46,762 nucleotides of DNA, from positions 1-46,762 of the forward strand of contig CAZOTE010000011.1 of the NCBI GenBank assembly GCA_964582705.1. The letters run 5' to 3'. The notes under the pieces were generated by a model. That model had not been told where the DNA came from. It did no database searches and saw only the letters and a list, made by a program, of their open reading frames with translations. Position numbers and translations under genes: made by a program. Below are positions 1 to 7,400 of the stretch, piece by piece; the first letter of the stretch is position 1; each line of letters begins with the position of its first letter. This DNA comes from Alkalibacter sp964582705 (GTDB taxonomy: Bacteria; Bacillota; Clostridia; Eubacteriales; Alkalibacteraceae).

Positions 1-64
1 GGGGACTTGAACCCCTGACCTCCTGACTGCCAGTCAGGCGCGCTCCCAGCTGCGCTATACCCCC
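1..64 (-). tRNA. tRNA-Ala (anticodon GGC), 3' end cut by window edge
   Basis: Read on the minus strand, the sequence begins GGGGGTATAGC and folds into a D arm (GCGC/GCGC), an anticodon stem CCTGA/TCAGG with the 7-base loop CTGGCAG (anticodon GGC, alanine), and a T arm AGGGG with loop TTCAAGT. The window ends inside the 3' strand of the T stem, so the rest of that strand and the 3' half of the acceptor stem are outside. The GGGGGTA acceptor start is typical of bacterial tRNA-Ala. Confidence 0.93.
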
Positions 65-167
65 ATATGAATTACCTAAATAATATAACATAAATATTCA
101 AAAAAATCCATATTATTTACTCAAAATCGCAATTAAAAACTTCAACCTAATGAAAAAACTTTCTATA

Positions 168-196
168 TTGAAAAAACCCCTTCCAAGCATTATCAT
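168..196 (+). promoter_or_regulatory. Candidate promoter ahead of the three-hairpin RNA/leader
   Basis: TTGAAA at 168-173 and TATCAT at 191-196 are separated by 17 bases. This would start a transcript near 203, just before three consecutive hairpins. This is a sequence match only. Confidence 0.35.
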
Positions 197-202
197 TAAT
201 AC

Positions 203-321
203 ATAAATATCAGTCATGCACTCGCCCTGCATGACTGATTATAGGTTTGTATTACACTCCTTGCTGTAATGCAGGCTCTTCTCTTTGATGCCCGTGAAGC
301 CATGCACGGGCTTATTATTTT
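203..321 (+). ncRNA. Three consecutive hairpins: small RNA or attenuator leader of the SorC gene
   Basis: Three stem-loops follow each other. The first pairs 211-220 with 228-237 (10 bp, loop CTCGCCC). The second pairs 251-256 with 265-270 (6 bp). The third pairs 290-296 with 305-311 (GC-rich, 7 bp) and is followed by a T-rich tail, so it looks like an intrinsic terminator. There is no reading frame inside. It may be an independent small RNA of about 115 nt, or the 5' leader of the regulator gene starting at 369. I do not recognise it as a known riboswitch class. The rest of 65-368 shows only AT-rich sequence. Confidence 0.4.
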
Positions 322-368
322 GTGATAAAATATCCATAGAAACTTATATTTAAAACGGAGGGATATAA

Positions 369-1373
369 ATGATATCCGAGGTATATAATCAATCTCAGTT
401 TTTAACAGTCAAAGCAGCTTACCTATATTATATGAAAAACATGCCACAAAGCAAGATAGCTAAGAAGCTTAACATTTCAGTTCCCACAGTATCGAGACTG
501 CTGAACAAAGCAAGAGAAGACAAGATAATAGAATTTGTAATAAATGATCCTTATCTCGAGTGCATCGAGCTGGAGCAGGATCTTATGAACAGGTTTGGAT
601 TAAAAGAGGTTATTATAGCCGCTGATCCGGTAGAAAACAAGATAGAAGAAAAAGAAGATGCTCCAGACAATCACAAGAAACTAGTAGCACTAGAGGGAGC
701 GAGATATCTGCAAAGAATAATCAAGGACGAAGATATTTTAGGCATAGCCTTTGGCAGGACCATGTATTACATGATCCACTATCTTAACCCGTGTCAAAAG
801 GTAAATGCTCAATTTGTGACTTTGCATGGAAGCCTTAACAGCTTAAGCGATGAGCTTGATGTAGCTTCTTTGGCACGCAGGATGGCCATGGCCTTTGGAG
901 GGGAAAACAAGGTTTTGTACGCGGAAGGCTTTAGCAGCAATGAGAACCTGACCAAGCAACTGAAAGAAGAGAAAAACGTTAAAAAAATAATTGATCGGTT
1001 CAAAAAAGTCACCATATCCATAACAGGTATAGGATCTTTTTATCCGGATCTTAAATCCCTCTTGGTCTCTTACGATTTTCTTGAAGAAGAGGAACTAGAT
1101 CACCTAACAGAAAAAGGTGTAGTCGGAGATATGGCGCTTAGATTTTTTGACAGCGAGGGCAATGAGTGCGACACGGATTTTAAAAATAGAACAATAGCCA
1201 TAGACTTCGAGTCTTACAAAAAAATACCTCTTAAAATAGTGATGGTATCAGGAGTGCATAAAACCCAAACTGTAATATCTGCTCTCAAAGGTAATCTTAT
1301 TGATGTGCTGATAACAAATTATTCCCTAGGCAAAAGCATATTGAATAATGGCGAATTGGAACCCCATGTTTAG
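369..1373 (+). CDS. SorC/DeoR-type sugar-sensing transcriptional regulator
   Basis: The 334-residue protein has an N-terminal helix-turn-helix at about residues 20-50 (MPQSKIAKKLNISVPTVSRL), followed by an effector domain of the SorC sugar-binding type (GIAFGRTMYYMI, later TNYSLGKSIL near the C-terminus). Members of this family bind phosphorylated sugars or related metabolites and control a nearby catabolic operon. Length fits the family (310-340). The ATG at 369 follows ACGGAGGG by a normal spacing. No sugar operon lies beside it in this window, so the target is unknown. The gene stands alone between a hairpin array and a rhodanese gene, and its leader may be attenuated by the terminator-like hairpin at 290-311. 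Confidence 0.8.
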   Translation: MISEVYNQSQFLTVKAAYLYYMKNMPQSKIAKKLNISVPTVSRLLNKAREDKIIEFVINDPYLECIELEQDLMNRFGLKEVIIAADPVENKIEEKEDAPDNHKKLVALEGARYLQRIIKDEDILGIAFGRTMYYMIHYLNPCQKVNAQFVTLHGSLNSLSDELDVASLARRMAMAFGGENKVLYAEGFSSNENLTKQLKEEKNVKKIIDRFKKVTISITGIGSFYPDLKSLLVSYDFLEEEELDHLTEKGVVGDMALRFFDSEGNECDTDFKNRTIAIDFESYKKIPLKIVMVSGVHKTQTVISALKGNLIDVLITNYSLGKSILNNGELEPHV

Positions 1374-1456
1374 ACTCTTGCCAATCAAGGTATAATAATA
1401 GGTAAGATTAAATTTGATTAATAATTTGATCAATACATAAGCAAAGGAATTTAATT

Positions 1457-1849
1457 ATGAAAAAAACGGTTTTTATTATGATGATATTTTTTGCCCTAGT
1501 ATTTTTGGGTGGATGCGCAAATGTCACAGATACAGAAAATGAAGTTATGCTTATTTCACCTGAAGAAGTCAAGTCTATGATGGAAGAAAATGAAGATTTT
1601 ACTCTCGTAGACGTGCGAACCCAGGCAGAATATGATGAAGGACACATTCCTGGAAGCGTTTTAATTCCTGTAGACGAGCTTGAAGAAAGAGCTGGGGGAA
1701 TTTTAGCTGACAAAGATGCAAAGATAGTCATTTACTGCAGAACAGGCAATAGAACAAAAACAGCCGGTGAAATCCTAAAAAGGCTTGGTTACAGAAACCT
1801 TTACGATTTAGGTGGAATAGTAGATTGGCCATATGAGACAACAAGATAA
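1457..1849 (+). CDS. Rhodanese-domain lipoprotein
   Basis: This 130-residue protein has a lipoprotein signal (hydrophobic stretch ending LGGC, Cys20) and a single rhodanese domain at about residues 33-128. The domain shows the expected motifs: DVRTQAEYDEGHIPGS, and the active-site loop IVIYCRTGNRT with the catalytic Cys at residue 94. Rhodaneses carry sulfane sulfur as a cysteine persulfide. This one would act on the outer face of the membrane, anchored by lipid. Its physiological sulfur donor is not evident. The ATG follows AAAGGA. The 3' end slightly overlaps a possible upstream start of the next gene, and the two are probably cotranscribed. Confidence 0.9.
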   Translation: MKKTVFIMMIFFALVFLGGCANVTDTENEVMLISPEEVKSMMEENEDFTLVDVRTQAEYDEGHIPGSVLIPVDELEERAGGILADKDAKIVIYCRTGNRTKTAGEILKRLGYRNLYDLGGIVDWPYETTR

Positions 1850-1871
1850 TCATGCATTGGAGGAATACGTT

Positions 1872-2654
1872 ATGGATGCCATTGATAAAAGGAAATCAGT
1901 CAGAAAATACAAAGAAACTTTTTTAAGTGCTGACGAGATAACTAAAATACTGCATATGATTGAAAATCCTATGACAGGACCGAATGGAAACGAGATAGAG
2001 CTGGAATTCATTGTGGAAGACTTGAATTCACGAAAAGGAAAAATTGGAACTTACGGGTTTATCAGCGGCAAGTATGGAGCAATTCTTGGGTGGTGTCAAA
2101 AAGAAAGACTTGCCTATATAGATTACGGTTATGTTTTAGAAAATATATCGTTGAAATTGGTAGATATGAACCTTGGCACCTGTTGGCTCGGCGGATCTTT
2201 TTCCAAAAAAAATGTTATTGATGCAATGAGGTCTTCTCAAAACGGTACAAAGAACATACCGGCAATTTTAACTGTGGGTTATGAGGCACAAGGGAAAAGG
2301 TTAAGAGATTTTCTAATAAGCGGCATAAAAAGAAAACGAATGGATTTTAACGAATGCTATTTCGACAAGGATTTAAATATAATTGACGATAAAGATAAAA
2401 TAAAGATACTTGAAGCCGTCAGATGGTCGCCTTCGGCAATGAACAGGCAACCGGTAAGGGTCATATGGGATGAATCAAGAGCGCATTTCTATCTTGTCGA
2501 TGCAAAGATTGAACTCAGGTACATTGATATGGGAATTGCCATGTGCCATTTTGAGAAAAGAGCCAAGGAAATGGGAATGAGCGGAAGTTGGCTGATTGAC
2601 AGCAACGCGCCGGATACAGATTGGTTGTATATGAACACATTCGGGTTTGAATAG
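1872..2654 (+). CDS. Nitroreductase-fold protein (TM1586-like)
   Basis: The start is placed at the ATG at 1872, which has GGAGG at 1859-1863. A longer in-frame version from 1833 would overlap the rhodanese gene and lacks a comparable site. The 260-residue product begins AIDKRKSVRKYKE, the typical FMN-binding N-terminus of nitroreductases, and has a second SPSAMNRQPVRV segment around residues 185-200. The internally duplicated layout and GTCWLGGSFSK segment match the putative TM_1586-type nitroreductases. The family uses FMN and NAD(P)H, but the substrate is unknown. It follows the rhodanese lipoprotein by 22 bases and probably shares its transcript. Confidence 0.8.
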   Translation: MDAIDKRKSVRKYKETFLSADEITKILHMIENPMTGPNGNEIELEFIVEDLNSRKGKIGTYGFISGKYGAILGWCQKERLAYIDYGYVLENISLKLVDMNLGTCWLGGSFSKKNVIDAMRSSQNGTKNIPAILTVGYEAQGKRLRDFLISGIKRKRMDFNECYFDKDLNIIDDKDKIKILEAVRWSPSAMNRQPVRVIWDESRAHFYLVDAKIELRYIDMGIAMCHFEKRAKEMGMSGSWLIDSNAPDTDWLYMNTFGFE

Positions 2655-2706
2655 GTCGCACATTACTAAAAACTTAAAAAACAATCAAAAAAATTATAAA
2701 AAGGGG

Positions 2707-2734
2707 TTTACTTATAAAAAAAACCTGTTATAAT
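2707..2734 (+). promoter_or_regulatory. Promoter of the candidate structured RNA
   Basis: TTTACT at 2707-2712 and a perfect TATAAT at 2729-2734 are 16 bases apart. No reading frame follows for almost 500 bases, so a transcript from here (start near 2741) would be non-coding until the terminator at 3043-3098. Confidence 0.5.
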
Positions 2735-2740
2735 AATAAG

Positions 2741-3098
2741 TACAAAGCAAGAAGAGATAAAAGGAAGTGGCTTTAATAGGAAAGGAAAAGTACAAGTTGC
2801 TTAAAAAACAATTTAGAAAATCCAAACCGATTATTTAAAGCAAAGTTCGTTGGAAGAGAATATCAAGTTTTTTAAGTTGTGATGATAGTAAGTCTTATTG
2901 AATACATGTCTTATGTAAACGATGAGCAACCGATACATTGCAACAGGTATTCAAAGATATGAACTAAAAACCTTAAAATCTTAGAAGCTTTGTGAAAATC
3001 CATTAGCCATCAGAAAGGAAATTGTATGACTAATGAATCAATGTCTTAAGGGACGGCAATCATAATTGAGTTGATTGACTGTCCCTTAAGACTTTTTT
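2741..3098 (+). ncRNA. Candidate structured non-coding RNA, about 360 nt
   Basis: The 567-base gap between the nitroreductase gene and larE has a consensus promoter at one end and a strong intrinsic terminator at the other, with no credible reading frame between. Long-range pairings are visible. ACAAAGC (2742-2748) can pair with GCTTTGT (2987-2993), closing a domain of about 250 nt. TTGAATAC (2898-2905) pairs with GTATTCAA (2947-2954). TCCAA (2821-2825) pairs with TTGGA (2850-2854). CATTAG/CAT (3001-3010) pairs with ATG/CTAATG (3026-3035). The purine-rich single-stranded joints are typical of large structured RNAs. Among known clostridial classes the raiA RNA is my best guess, from memory only. 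I cannot confirm the class from the sequence. Confidence 0.5.
3043..3098 (+). terminator. Strong intrinsic terminator
   Basis: GTCTTAAGGGAC (3043-3054) pairs with GTCCCTTAAGAC (3081-3092), and CAATCA (3057-3062) extends the stem with TGATTG (3072-3077). Six T residues follow (3093-3098). It ends the candidate RNA upstream of larE. Confidence 0.85.
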
Positions 3099-3136
3099 GT
3101 TGTCAATAGTAGAACAAGCCTTGTCTTCGATTGATA

Positions 3137-3165
3137 TTGACATGAGCTCTGACAGGGGTTAAAAT
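3137..3165 (+). promoter_or_regulatory. Promoter of the larE-PLP enzyme-thpR operon
   Basis: TTGACA (3137-3142) and TAAAAT (3160-3165) are spaced by 17 bases, and the start codon of larE lies 56 bases downstream of the -10 box. The half-sites GGTTA (about 3157) and TAACC (about 3174) overlap the -10 region and could form a weak operator. Confidence 0.65.
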
Positions 3166-3221
3166 ATAACAATAACCAAATAAATCATATATAAATAGTA
3201 GGTAATGATGGGAGAGCAAAA

Positions 3222-4043
3222 ATGTTATATACTAAAAAGAAAATATTGGATGAATATTTAAAAAGCCTAGAGAGCGTAGCTGTAGCTTACTCGGGAGGGG
3301 TGGACAGTACATTTTTGCTTAAGGCTGCATACCTCGTGTTGGGGGAAAAAGCGGTTGGGGTAACAGCCACTTCTTCAACGTATCCTAAAAGAGAGTTTGA
3401 GGAAGCGGTGAAATATGCCAAAGCAATCGGAGCAAAGCACATTGTGATTGAATCTGAAGAATTGGATATTGATGGATTTTCTGAAAATCCAATTGACAGA
3501 TGTTATTACTGTAAAAACGAGCTGTTCATTAAAGTTGGTGAAGTAGCAAAAAACATAGGTTTTAAAAATGTGGCAGATGGGTCCAACCTCGATGACATCG
3601 GAGATTACAGACCAGGAATGAAGGCAGCTGCAGAACTGGGCGTTGTAAGTCCGTTGAAATACGCAGGTTTAACCAAAGAGGATATCAGGGTTTTATCAAA
3701 AGAAATGGATCTTCCAACATGGGATAAACCAGCTTTTGCTTGTCTGTCGTCTAGATTTCCCTATGGAAACAAGATTACCTCGGGAAAATTGACGATGGTG
3801 GAATTGGCGGAACAATACCTTATGGACATTGGATTCAGACAGTTGAGAGTCAGACATCATGAAAACCTGGCGAGGGTAGAAATCGGAGAAAAGGAATTTG
3901 TGAAAATATTGGACAAGAACTTGTTGAATGAAATAGATGAAAAATTCAAAAAGTTTGGTTTTTCTTATGTTTGTCTCGATATGAAGGGCTACAGGACAGG
4001 GAGCATGAATGAAGTGTTAGATAAAAATAGTAAAACAGGCTAA
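3222..4043 (+). CDS. larE: LarE-type ATP-dependent sulfur transferase
   Basis: The 273-residue protein has the PP-loop ATP pyrophosphatase signature SGGVDST (residues 24-30) and the LarE hallmark ACLSSRFPYG with Cys174, the position used as sulfur donor in lactobacillar LarE. LarE adenylates the biosynthetic precursor of the nickel-pincer cofactor and installs sulfur. Two further cysteines (C94 and C97 in DRCYYCKNE) give three in total, the arrangement reported for iron-sulfur-cluster LarE proteins that work catalytically instead of losing their own cysteine sulfur. No larA, larB or larC gene is present in this window. Directly downstream is a trans-sulfuration enzyme, which suggests a link to cysteine supply. 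The family was formerly annotated as ExsB-like or GMP-synthase-like. Confidence 0.85.
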   Translation: MLYTKKKILDEYLKSLESVAVAYSGGVDSTFLLKAAYLVLGEKAVGVTATSSTYPKREFEEAVKYAKAIGAKHIVIESEELDIDGFSENPIDRCYYCKNELFIKVGEVAKNIGFKNVADGSNLDDIGDYRPGMKAAAELGVVSPLKYAGLTKEDIRVLSKEMDLPTWDKPAFACLSSRFPYGNKITSGKLTMVELAEQYLMDIGFRQLRVRHHENLARVEIGEKEFVKILDKNLLNEIDEKFKKFGFSYVCLDMKGYRTGSMNEVLDKNSKTG

Positions 4044-4071
4044 ACTAAAAGCATTAAGGGAAGGTGATGTT

Positions 4072-5226
4072 ATGAAAAAAAATAATTTGGATATAAAAAC
4101 AAACATGGTCCATGGCAGAAGATCGTTGGCAGAGGTAACCGGTGCAATCAGCATGCCTATTTATCAAAGCGCCACCTTCAGACACCCTGCCTATGGAGAA
4201 TCTACAGGTTACGATTACTCCAGAGTTCAAAATCCTACCAGAGAAGAAGTCGAAGACGCCATAGCTCTGTTGGAAGGTGGAAACAGAGGATTTGCTTTTT
4301 CAACAGGCATGGCTGCAATAGCTGCTATGATGGAGCTGTTCTTTCCTGGAGACCATATAATAGTATCAGATGATTTGTACGGCGGAACATACAGGTTATT
4401 TGAGAAAATCAACAAGAAAAACGGAATAGAAGTATCTTATTGTGATACATCAAGAATTGTTGAATTGGAAAACAATATCCGAAAGAACACAAAATGTCTT
4501 TTCATCGAAAATCCTACCAATCCGATGATGAAGGTGACAGATATAAGGCAGGCAGCATCTCTGGCAAGGGAAAACGGCTTGAAATTAATAGTTGACAATA
4601 CATTTTTAACACCCTACTTTCAGCGGCCACTCGATCTTGGAGCAGATATGGTAGTTCACAGCGGAACTAAATATCTGGGAGGACACAACGATACCCTTGC
4701 AGGATTTTTAGTGACCAATGATGATGACGATGCAGAAAGGATTGACATGATCCACAAGACTATCGGAGCGGTTTTGTCTCCATTCGACAGTTGGTTGATT
4801 TTGCGTGGAATCAAGACATTGGGTATAAGGATGGAGAGACAGCAGTCAAATGCAATGAAAATCGCACAGTGGTTAAAGTCTAATCAGCATGTAGAAGAGG
4901 TATACTATGTAGGTCTAGAGGATCATCCCGGTCATGAAATCAACAATAAGCAATCTGAAGGCTCAGGGGCGATGATATCCTTTAGAGTTAAAGATGTGAA
5001 AAAAGCCAGAGATATATTGGGACGTTTAAAAATCATATCATTTGCTGAAAGTTTGGGAGGGGTGGAGAGTTTGATTACTTACCCGATAGAGCAAACCCAT
5101 CAGGCAATACCCAAGGAAATAAGAAACAGAATAGGCGTGGATGAATATCTGCTAAGGCTTTCTGTCGGAATCGAGGAAGTAAAAGACCTTATAGCTGATC
5201 TGGATCAAGGCATAAACCGGGTGTGA
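4072..5226 (+). CDS. Cystathionine gamma-synthase/lyase family PLP enzyme
   Basis: The 384-residue protein is a full-length Cys/Met metabolism PLP enzyme. Visible landmarks are YDYSRVQNPTREEVE near residue 45 (phosphate-contacting Tyr/Arg), STGMAAIAA, FIENPTNPMMKVTD, the PLP-lysine motif SGTKYLGGHND near residue 200, and SLGGVESLITYP near residue 325. These enzymes make or break cystathionine, or cleave methionine or homocysteine. The sequence alone does not settle which reaction. It follows larE by 28 bases and is followed at once by thpR, in one operon. The ATG is preceded by GGGAAGGTGAT. Confidence 0.88.
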   Translation: MKKNNLDIKTNMVHGRRSLAEVTGAISMPIYQSATFRHPAYGESTGYDYSRVQNPTREEVEDAIALLEGGNRGFAFSTGMAAIAAMMELFFPGDHIIVSDDLYGGTYRLFEKINKKNGIEVSYCDTSRIVELENNIRKNTKCLFIENPTNPMMKVTDIRQAASLARENGLKLIVDNTFLTPYFQRPLDLGADMVVHSGTKYLGGHNDTLAGFLVTNDDDDAERIDMIHKTIGAVLSPFDSWLILRGIKTLGIRMERQQSNAMKIAQWLKSNQHVEEVYYVGLEDHPGHEINNKQSEGSGAMISFRVKDVKKARDILGRLKIISFAESLGGVESLITYPIEQTHQAIPKEIRNRIGVDEYLLRLSVGIEEVKDLIADLDQGINRV

Positions 5227-5239
5227 TGTGGTGAAGAAG

Positions 5240-5797
5240 ATGAGACTGTTCGTCGGAATTGAAATCGATAAAATATTGAAATCTCAAATATCAGCATTGC
5301 AAGATGATTTGAAAAAACATGTGATTAAAGGAAAGTGGAAAGACCCATTAAATATTCATATTACTTTAAAATATCTAGGACCAGTCCCAATTGACAAAAT
5401 CGAAACAATAGGAAGAGAATTGGAAAGACTATGCTCCAGAATACATAGCTTCAGTTTGAGGCTTGGTGATATTGGTTTTTTTTACAAGGCAGAGAGAATA
5501 AAAGTAATGTGGCTAGGGGTGAGCGGAGACTTAGTTCAACTTCATGACCTGTATTCAGGAGTAGAAAATTCCATGGAAAAGCTGGGTTTTGAAAGAGAAA
5601 ATAGGGATTTCAAGCCTCATGTAACATTGGCTCAAAACATCGATTTTAATGACGACGGTCCCATTAAGCTGAATTTTATTAAAAAAAGTGATTTTGAGAT
5701 TATCCATGTAAAGGAAATCTGTATTTTTGAAAGTGTGAATATTGATGGAAAACTTGAATATGAAATAATCAGAAAGTATCCGTTTAAGAATCAATAG
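5240..5797 (+). CDS. thpR: RNA 2',3'-cyclic phosphodiesterase (2H superfamily)
   Basis: The protein has the two H-x-T motifs that define 2H phosphoesterases: HITLKYLG near residue 42 and HVTLAQN near residue 128. With about 185 residues it matches ThpR/LigT, which opens 2',3'-cyclic phosphates on RNA ends. I place the start at the ATG at 5240 (MRLFVGIEID, the usual family N-terminus). GTG codons at 5228 and 5231 are in frame and could add a few residues, and the first lies one base after the stop of the preceding gene. It is translationally coupled to the PLP enzyme gene. A functional link to sulfur metabolism is not apparent. Confidence 0.88.
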   Translation: MRLFVGIEIDKILKSQISALQDDLKKHVIKGKWKDPLNIHITLKYLGPVPIDKIETIGRELERLCSRIHSFSLRLGDIGFFYKAERIKVMWLGVSGDLVQLHDLYSGVENSMEKLGFERENRDFKPHVTLAQNIDFNDDGPIKLNFIKKSDFEIIHVKEICIFESVNIDGKLEYEIIRKYPFKNQ

Positions 5798-5798
5798 A

Positions 5799-5818
5799 AG
5801 ACCTAAGGGTCTTTTTTT
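5799..5818 (+). terminator. Intrinsic terminator after thpR
   Basis: AGACC (5799-5803) pairs with GGTCT (5808-5812), followed by a run of T residues. The stem is short. Confidence 0.65.
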
Positions 5819-5840
5819 GCGTTAAAGCATACAAAACATA

Positions 5841-5886
5841 TTGACAAACTAATATATGCGTGCTAATATTATCAGAACAACGCATA
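5841..5886 (+). promoter_or_regulatory. Promoter with inverted-repeat operator for the sulfur operon
   Basis: TTGACA (5841-5846) and TAATAT (5864-5869) are spaced by 17 bases. An inverted repeat, TATGCGT (5855-5861) and ACGCATA (5880-5886), brackets the -10 box and start point, so a repressor bound there would block the polymerase. The cognate regulator is unknown. Confidence 0.65.
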
Positions 5887-5926
5887 GTAAACATATATAT
5901 AATATAATAAATGGAGGGGATTGCAA

Positions 5927-7387
5927 ATGGGGCATCCGACGATACATCCAACAGGTACTACGATATACAATACTGAAAAAGCTTATGGGGGCTATACGAT
6001 TTATCAAGCTGCAGGACAAGGCGCGATTCTGATCGACATGAACGGCAAAGAAGTACAGCTATGGGAAGGCCTGAGCGGTTTTCCAAACAAAATTTTACCT
6101 GGAGGATACGTTTTAGGCAGCAGGGGGCAAAGAAGTGCAAAACACGGTGTTCAAGATGAATTAGACTTGGTACAGGTGGACTGGGAAGGGAATGTTGTTT
6201 GGAGCTTTGATAAGAATGAATATGTGGAAGATCCCGGTGAAACACCAAGGTGGATGGCAAGACAACATCACGACTACCAAAGACAAGGGTCTTCTACCGG
6301 TTATTACAGCCCGGACCAAACACCTGAAACGAATAAGGGAAACACCCTGATACTCACCCATGAAAATGTGATCAACACTGAAATCTCTGAAAAAGTCCTG
6401 TTGGACGATAAAATCATAGAGGTAGACTGGGATGGCAACATAGTTTGGGAGTGGAGACCTAACGAGCATTTTGAGGAAATGGGATTTGGAGAAGCGGCGA
6501 AAAATATTTTATACCGAGATCCAAACTACAGACCTTCCGGAGGAGGGATGGGAGACTGGCTTCATATAAATACCATGTCGACTCTTGGAAAGAACAAGTG
6601 GTATGAAGAAGGAGACGAAAGATTTCATCCGGATAACATAATTTGGGACTCTCGAGAATCAAACATAGTGGCTATAATAAGTAAAGAAACCGGCAAAATC
6701 GTATGGAGACTGGGACCCGACTACGACTCATCTGAAAAGCTTAAGAAAATTGGATGGATAATAGGCCCACATCACGCCCATATGATTCCCAACGGACTGC
6801 CGGGTGCAGGCAATATCCTCATATATGACAATGGAGGGTGGGGAGGATACGGCGCCCCAAACCCGACGGCGCCTACAGGGAGAATGAATGCCAAAAGAGA
6901 CTATTCCAGGGTGCTTGAAATTGATCCGGTGACACTGAAAGTAATATGGCAATATACTCCCGCGGAAGCCGGGTTCATTACCCCCCTTGATTCTTATAGA
7001 TTCTACAGTCCATTTGTAAGCAGCGCCCAAAGGCTTCCCAATGGCAACACCTTAATAACTGAAGGGTCTGATGGCAGGCTCATGGAAGTTACTAAGGATT
7101 ATCAGCTGGTTTGGGAATACATCAGCCCTTATTTTTTCAAGGGTGGAAGCCTCGATAAGATGAACATGGTATATAGAGCCTATAGAGTGCCCTACAGCTG
7201 GATACCACAGCTTGAAAAGCCAAAGGAAACAAAGATCGAACCTATCGACATAACCACTTTCAGGGTTCCGGGAGCGGCCCAAAGCGGCTTTGAAAGGAAG
7301 GTCAAAGTGGATGGGATTATTGAAGCAAAAGGAGAAGACGACGAGGCTTTGTTTTGTGTAATATCCGATACTGATTCAAAAATTTAA
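5927..7387 (+). CDS. Arylsulfotransferase (ASST)-fold protein without signal peptide
   Basis: The start is set at the ATG at 5927, seven bases after GGAGGGG; an in-frame TTG lies six bases upstream. The 486-residue protein shows repeated propeller blades of the arylsulfotransferase family, such as VQVDWEGNVVWSFDKNEY, IEVDWDGNIVWEWRPNEHF, GPHHAHMIPNG with a following GNILIYDNG, and QRLPNGNTLITEG. Described ASSTs move a sulfuryl group from one aryl sulfate to another phenol through a catalytic histidine, in the periplasm or outside the cell. Here the N-terminus (MGHPTIHPTGTTIYN) has no hydrophobic signal and the chain has a single cysteine, so a cytoplasmic location is likely. It is first in an operon with an SsuCBA-type importer and a siroheme reductase. 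The reaction here is inferred, not shown. Confidence 0.75.
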   Translation: MGHPTIHPTGTTIYNTEKAYGGYTIYQAAGQGAILIDMNGKEVQLWEGLSGFPNKILPGGYVLGSRGQRSAKHGVQDELDLVQVDWEGNVVWSFDKNEYVEDPGETPRWMARQHHDYQRQGSSTGYYSPDQTPETNKGNTLILTHENVINTEISEKVLLDDKIIEVDWDGNIVWEWRPNEHFEEMGFGEAAKNILYRDPNYRPSGGGMGDWLHINTMSTLGKNKWYEEGDERFHPDNIIWDSRESNIVAIISKETGKIVWRLGPDYDSSEKLKKIGWIIGPHHAHMIPNGLPGAGNILIYDNGGWGGYGAPNPTAPTGRMNAKRDYSRVLEIDPVTLKVIWQYTPAEAGFITPLDSYRFYSPFVSSAQRLPNGNTLITEGSDGRLMEVTKDYQLVWEYISPYFFKGGSLDKMNMVYRAYRVPYSWIPQLEKPKETKIEPIDITTFRVPGAAQSGFERKVKVDGIIEAKGEDDEALFCVISDTDSKI

Positions 7388-7400
7388 GGGAGATGTCTGC

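Noticed and set aside
809..1021. Minus-strand open frame inside the SorC-type gene
   Set aside because: It lies wholly in the antisense of a clear coding gene, has no ribosome binding site, and the peptide is low in complexity and unlike any family I know.
5957..7282. Several minus-strand open frames inside the ASST-fold gene
   Set aside because: They overlap each other and the strongly supported plus-strand gene, have no starts with ribosome sites, and show no known motif.
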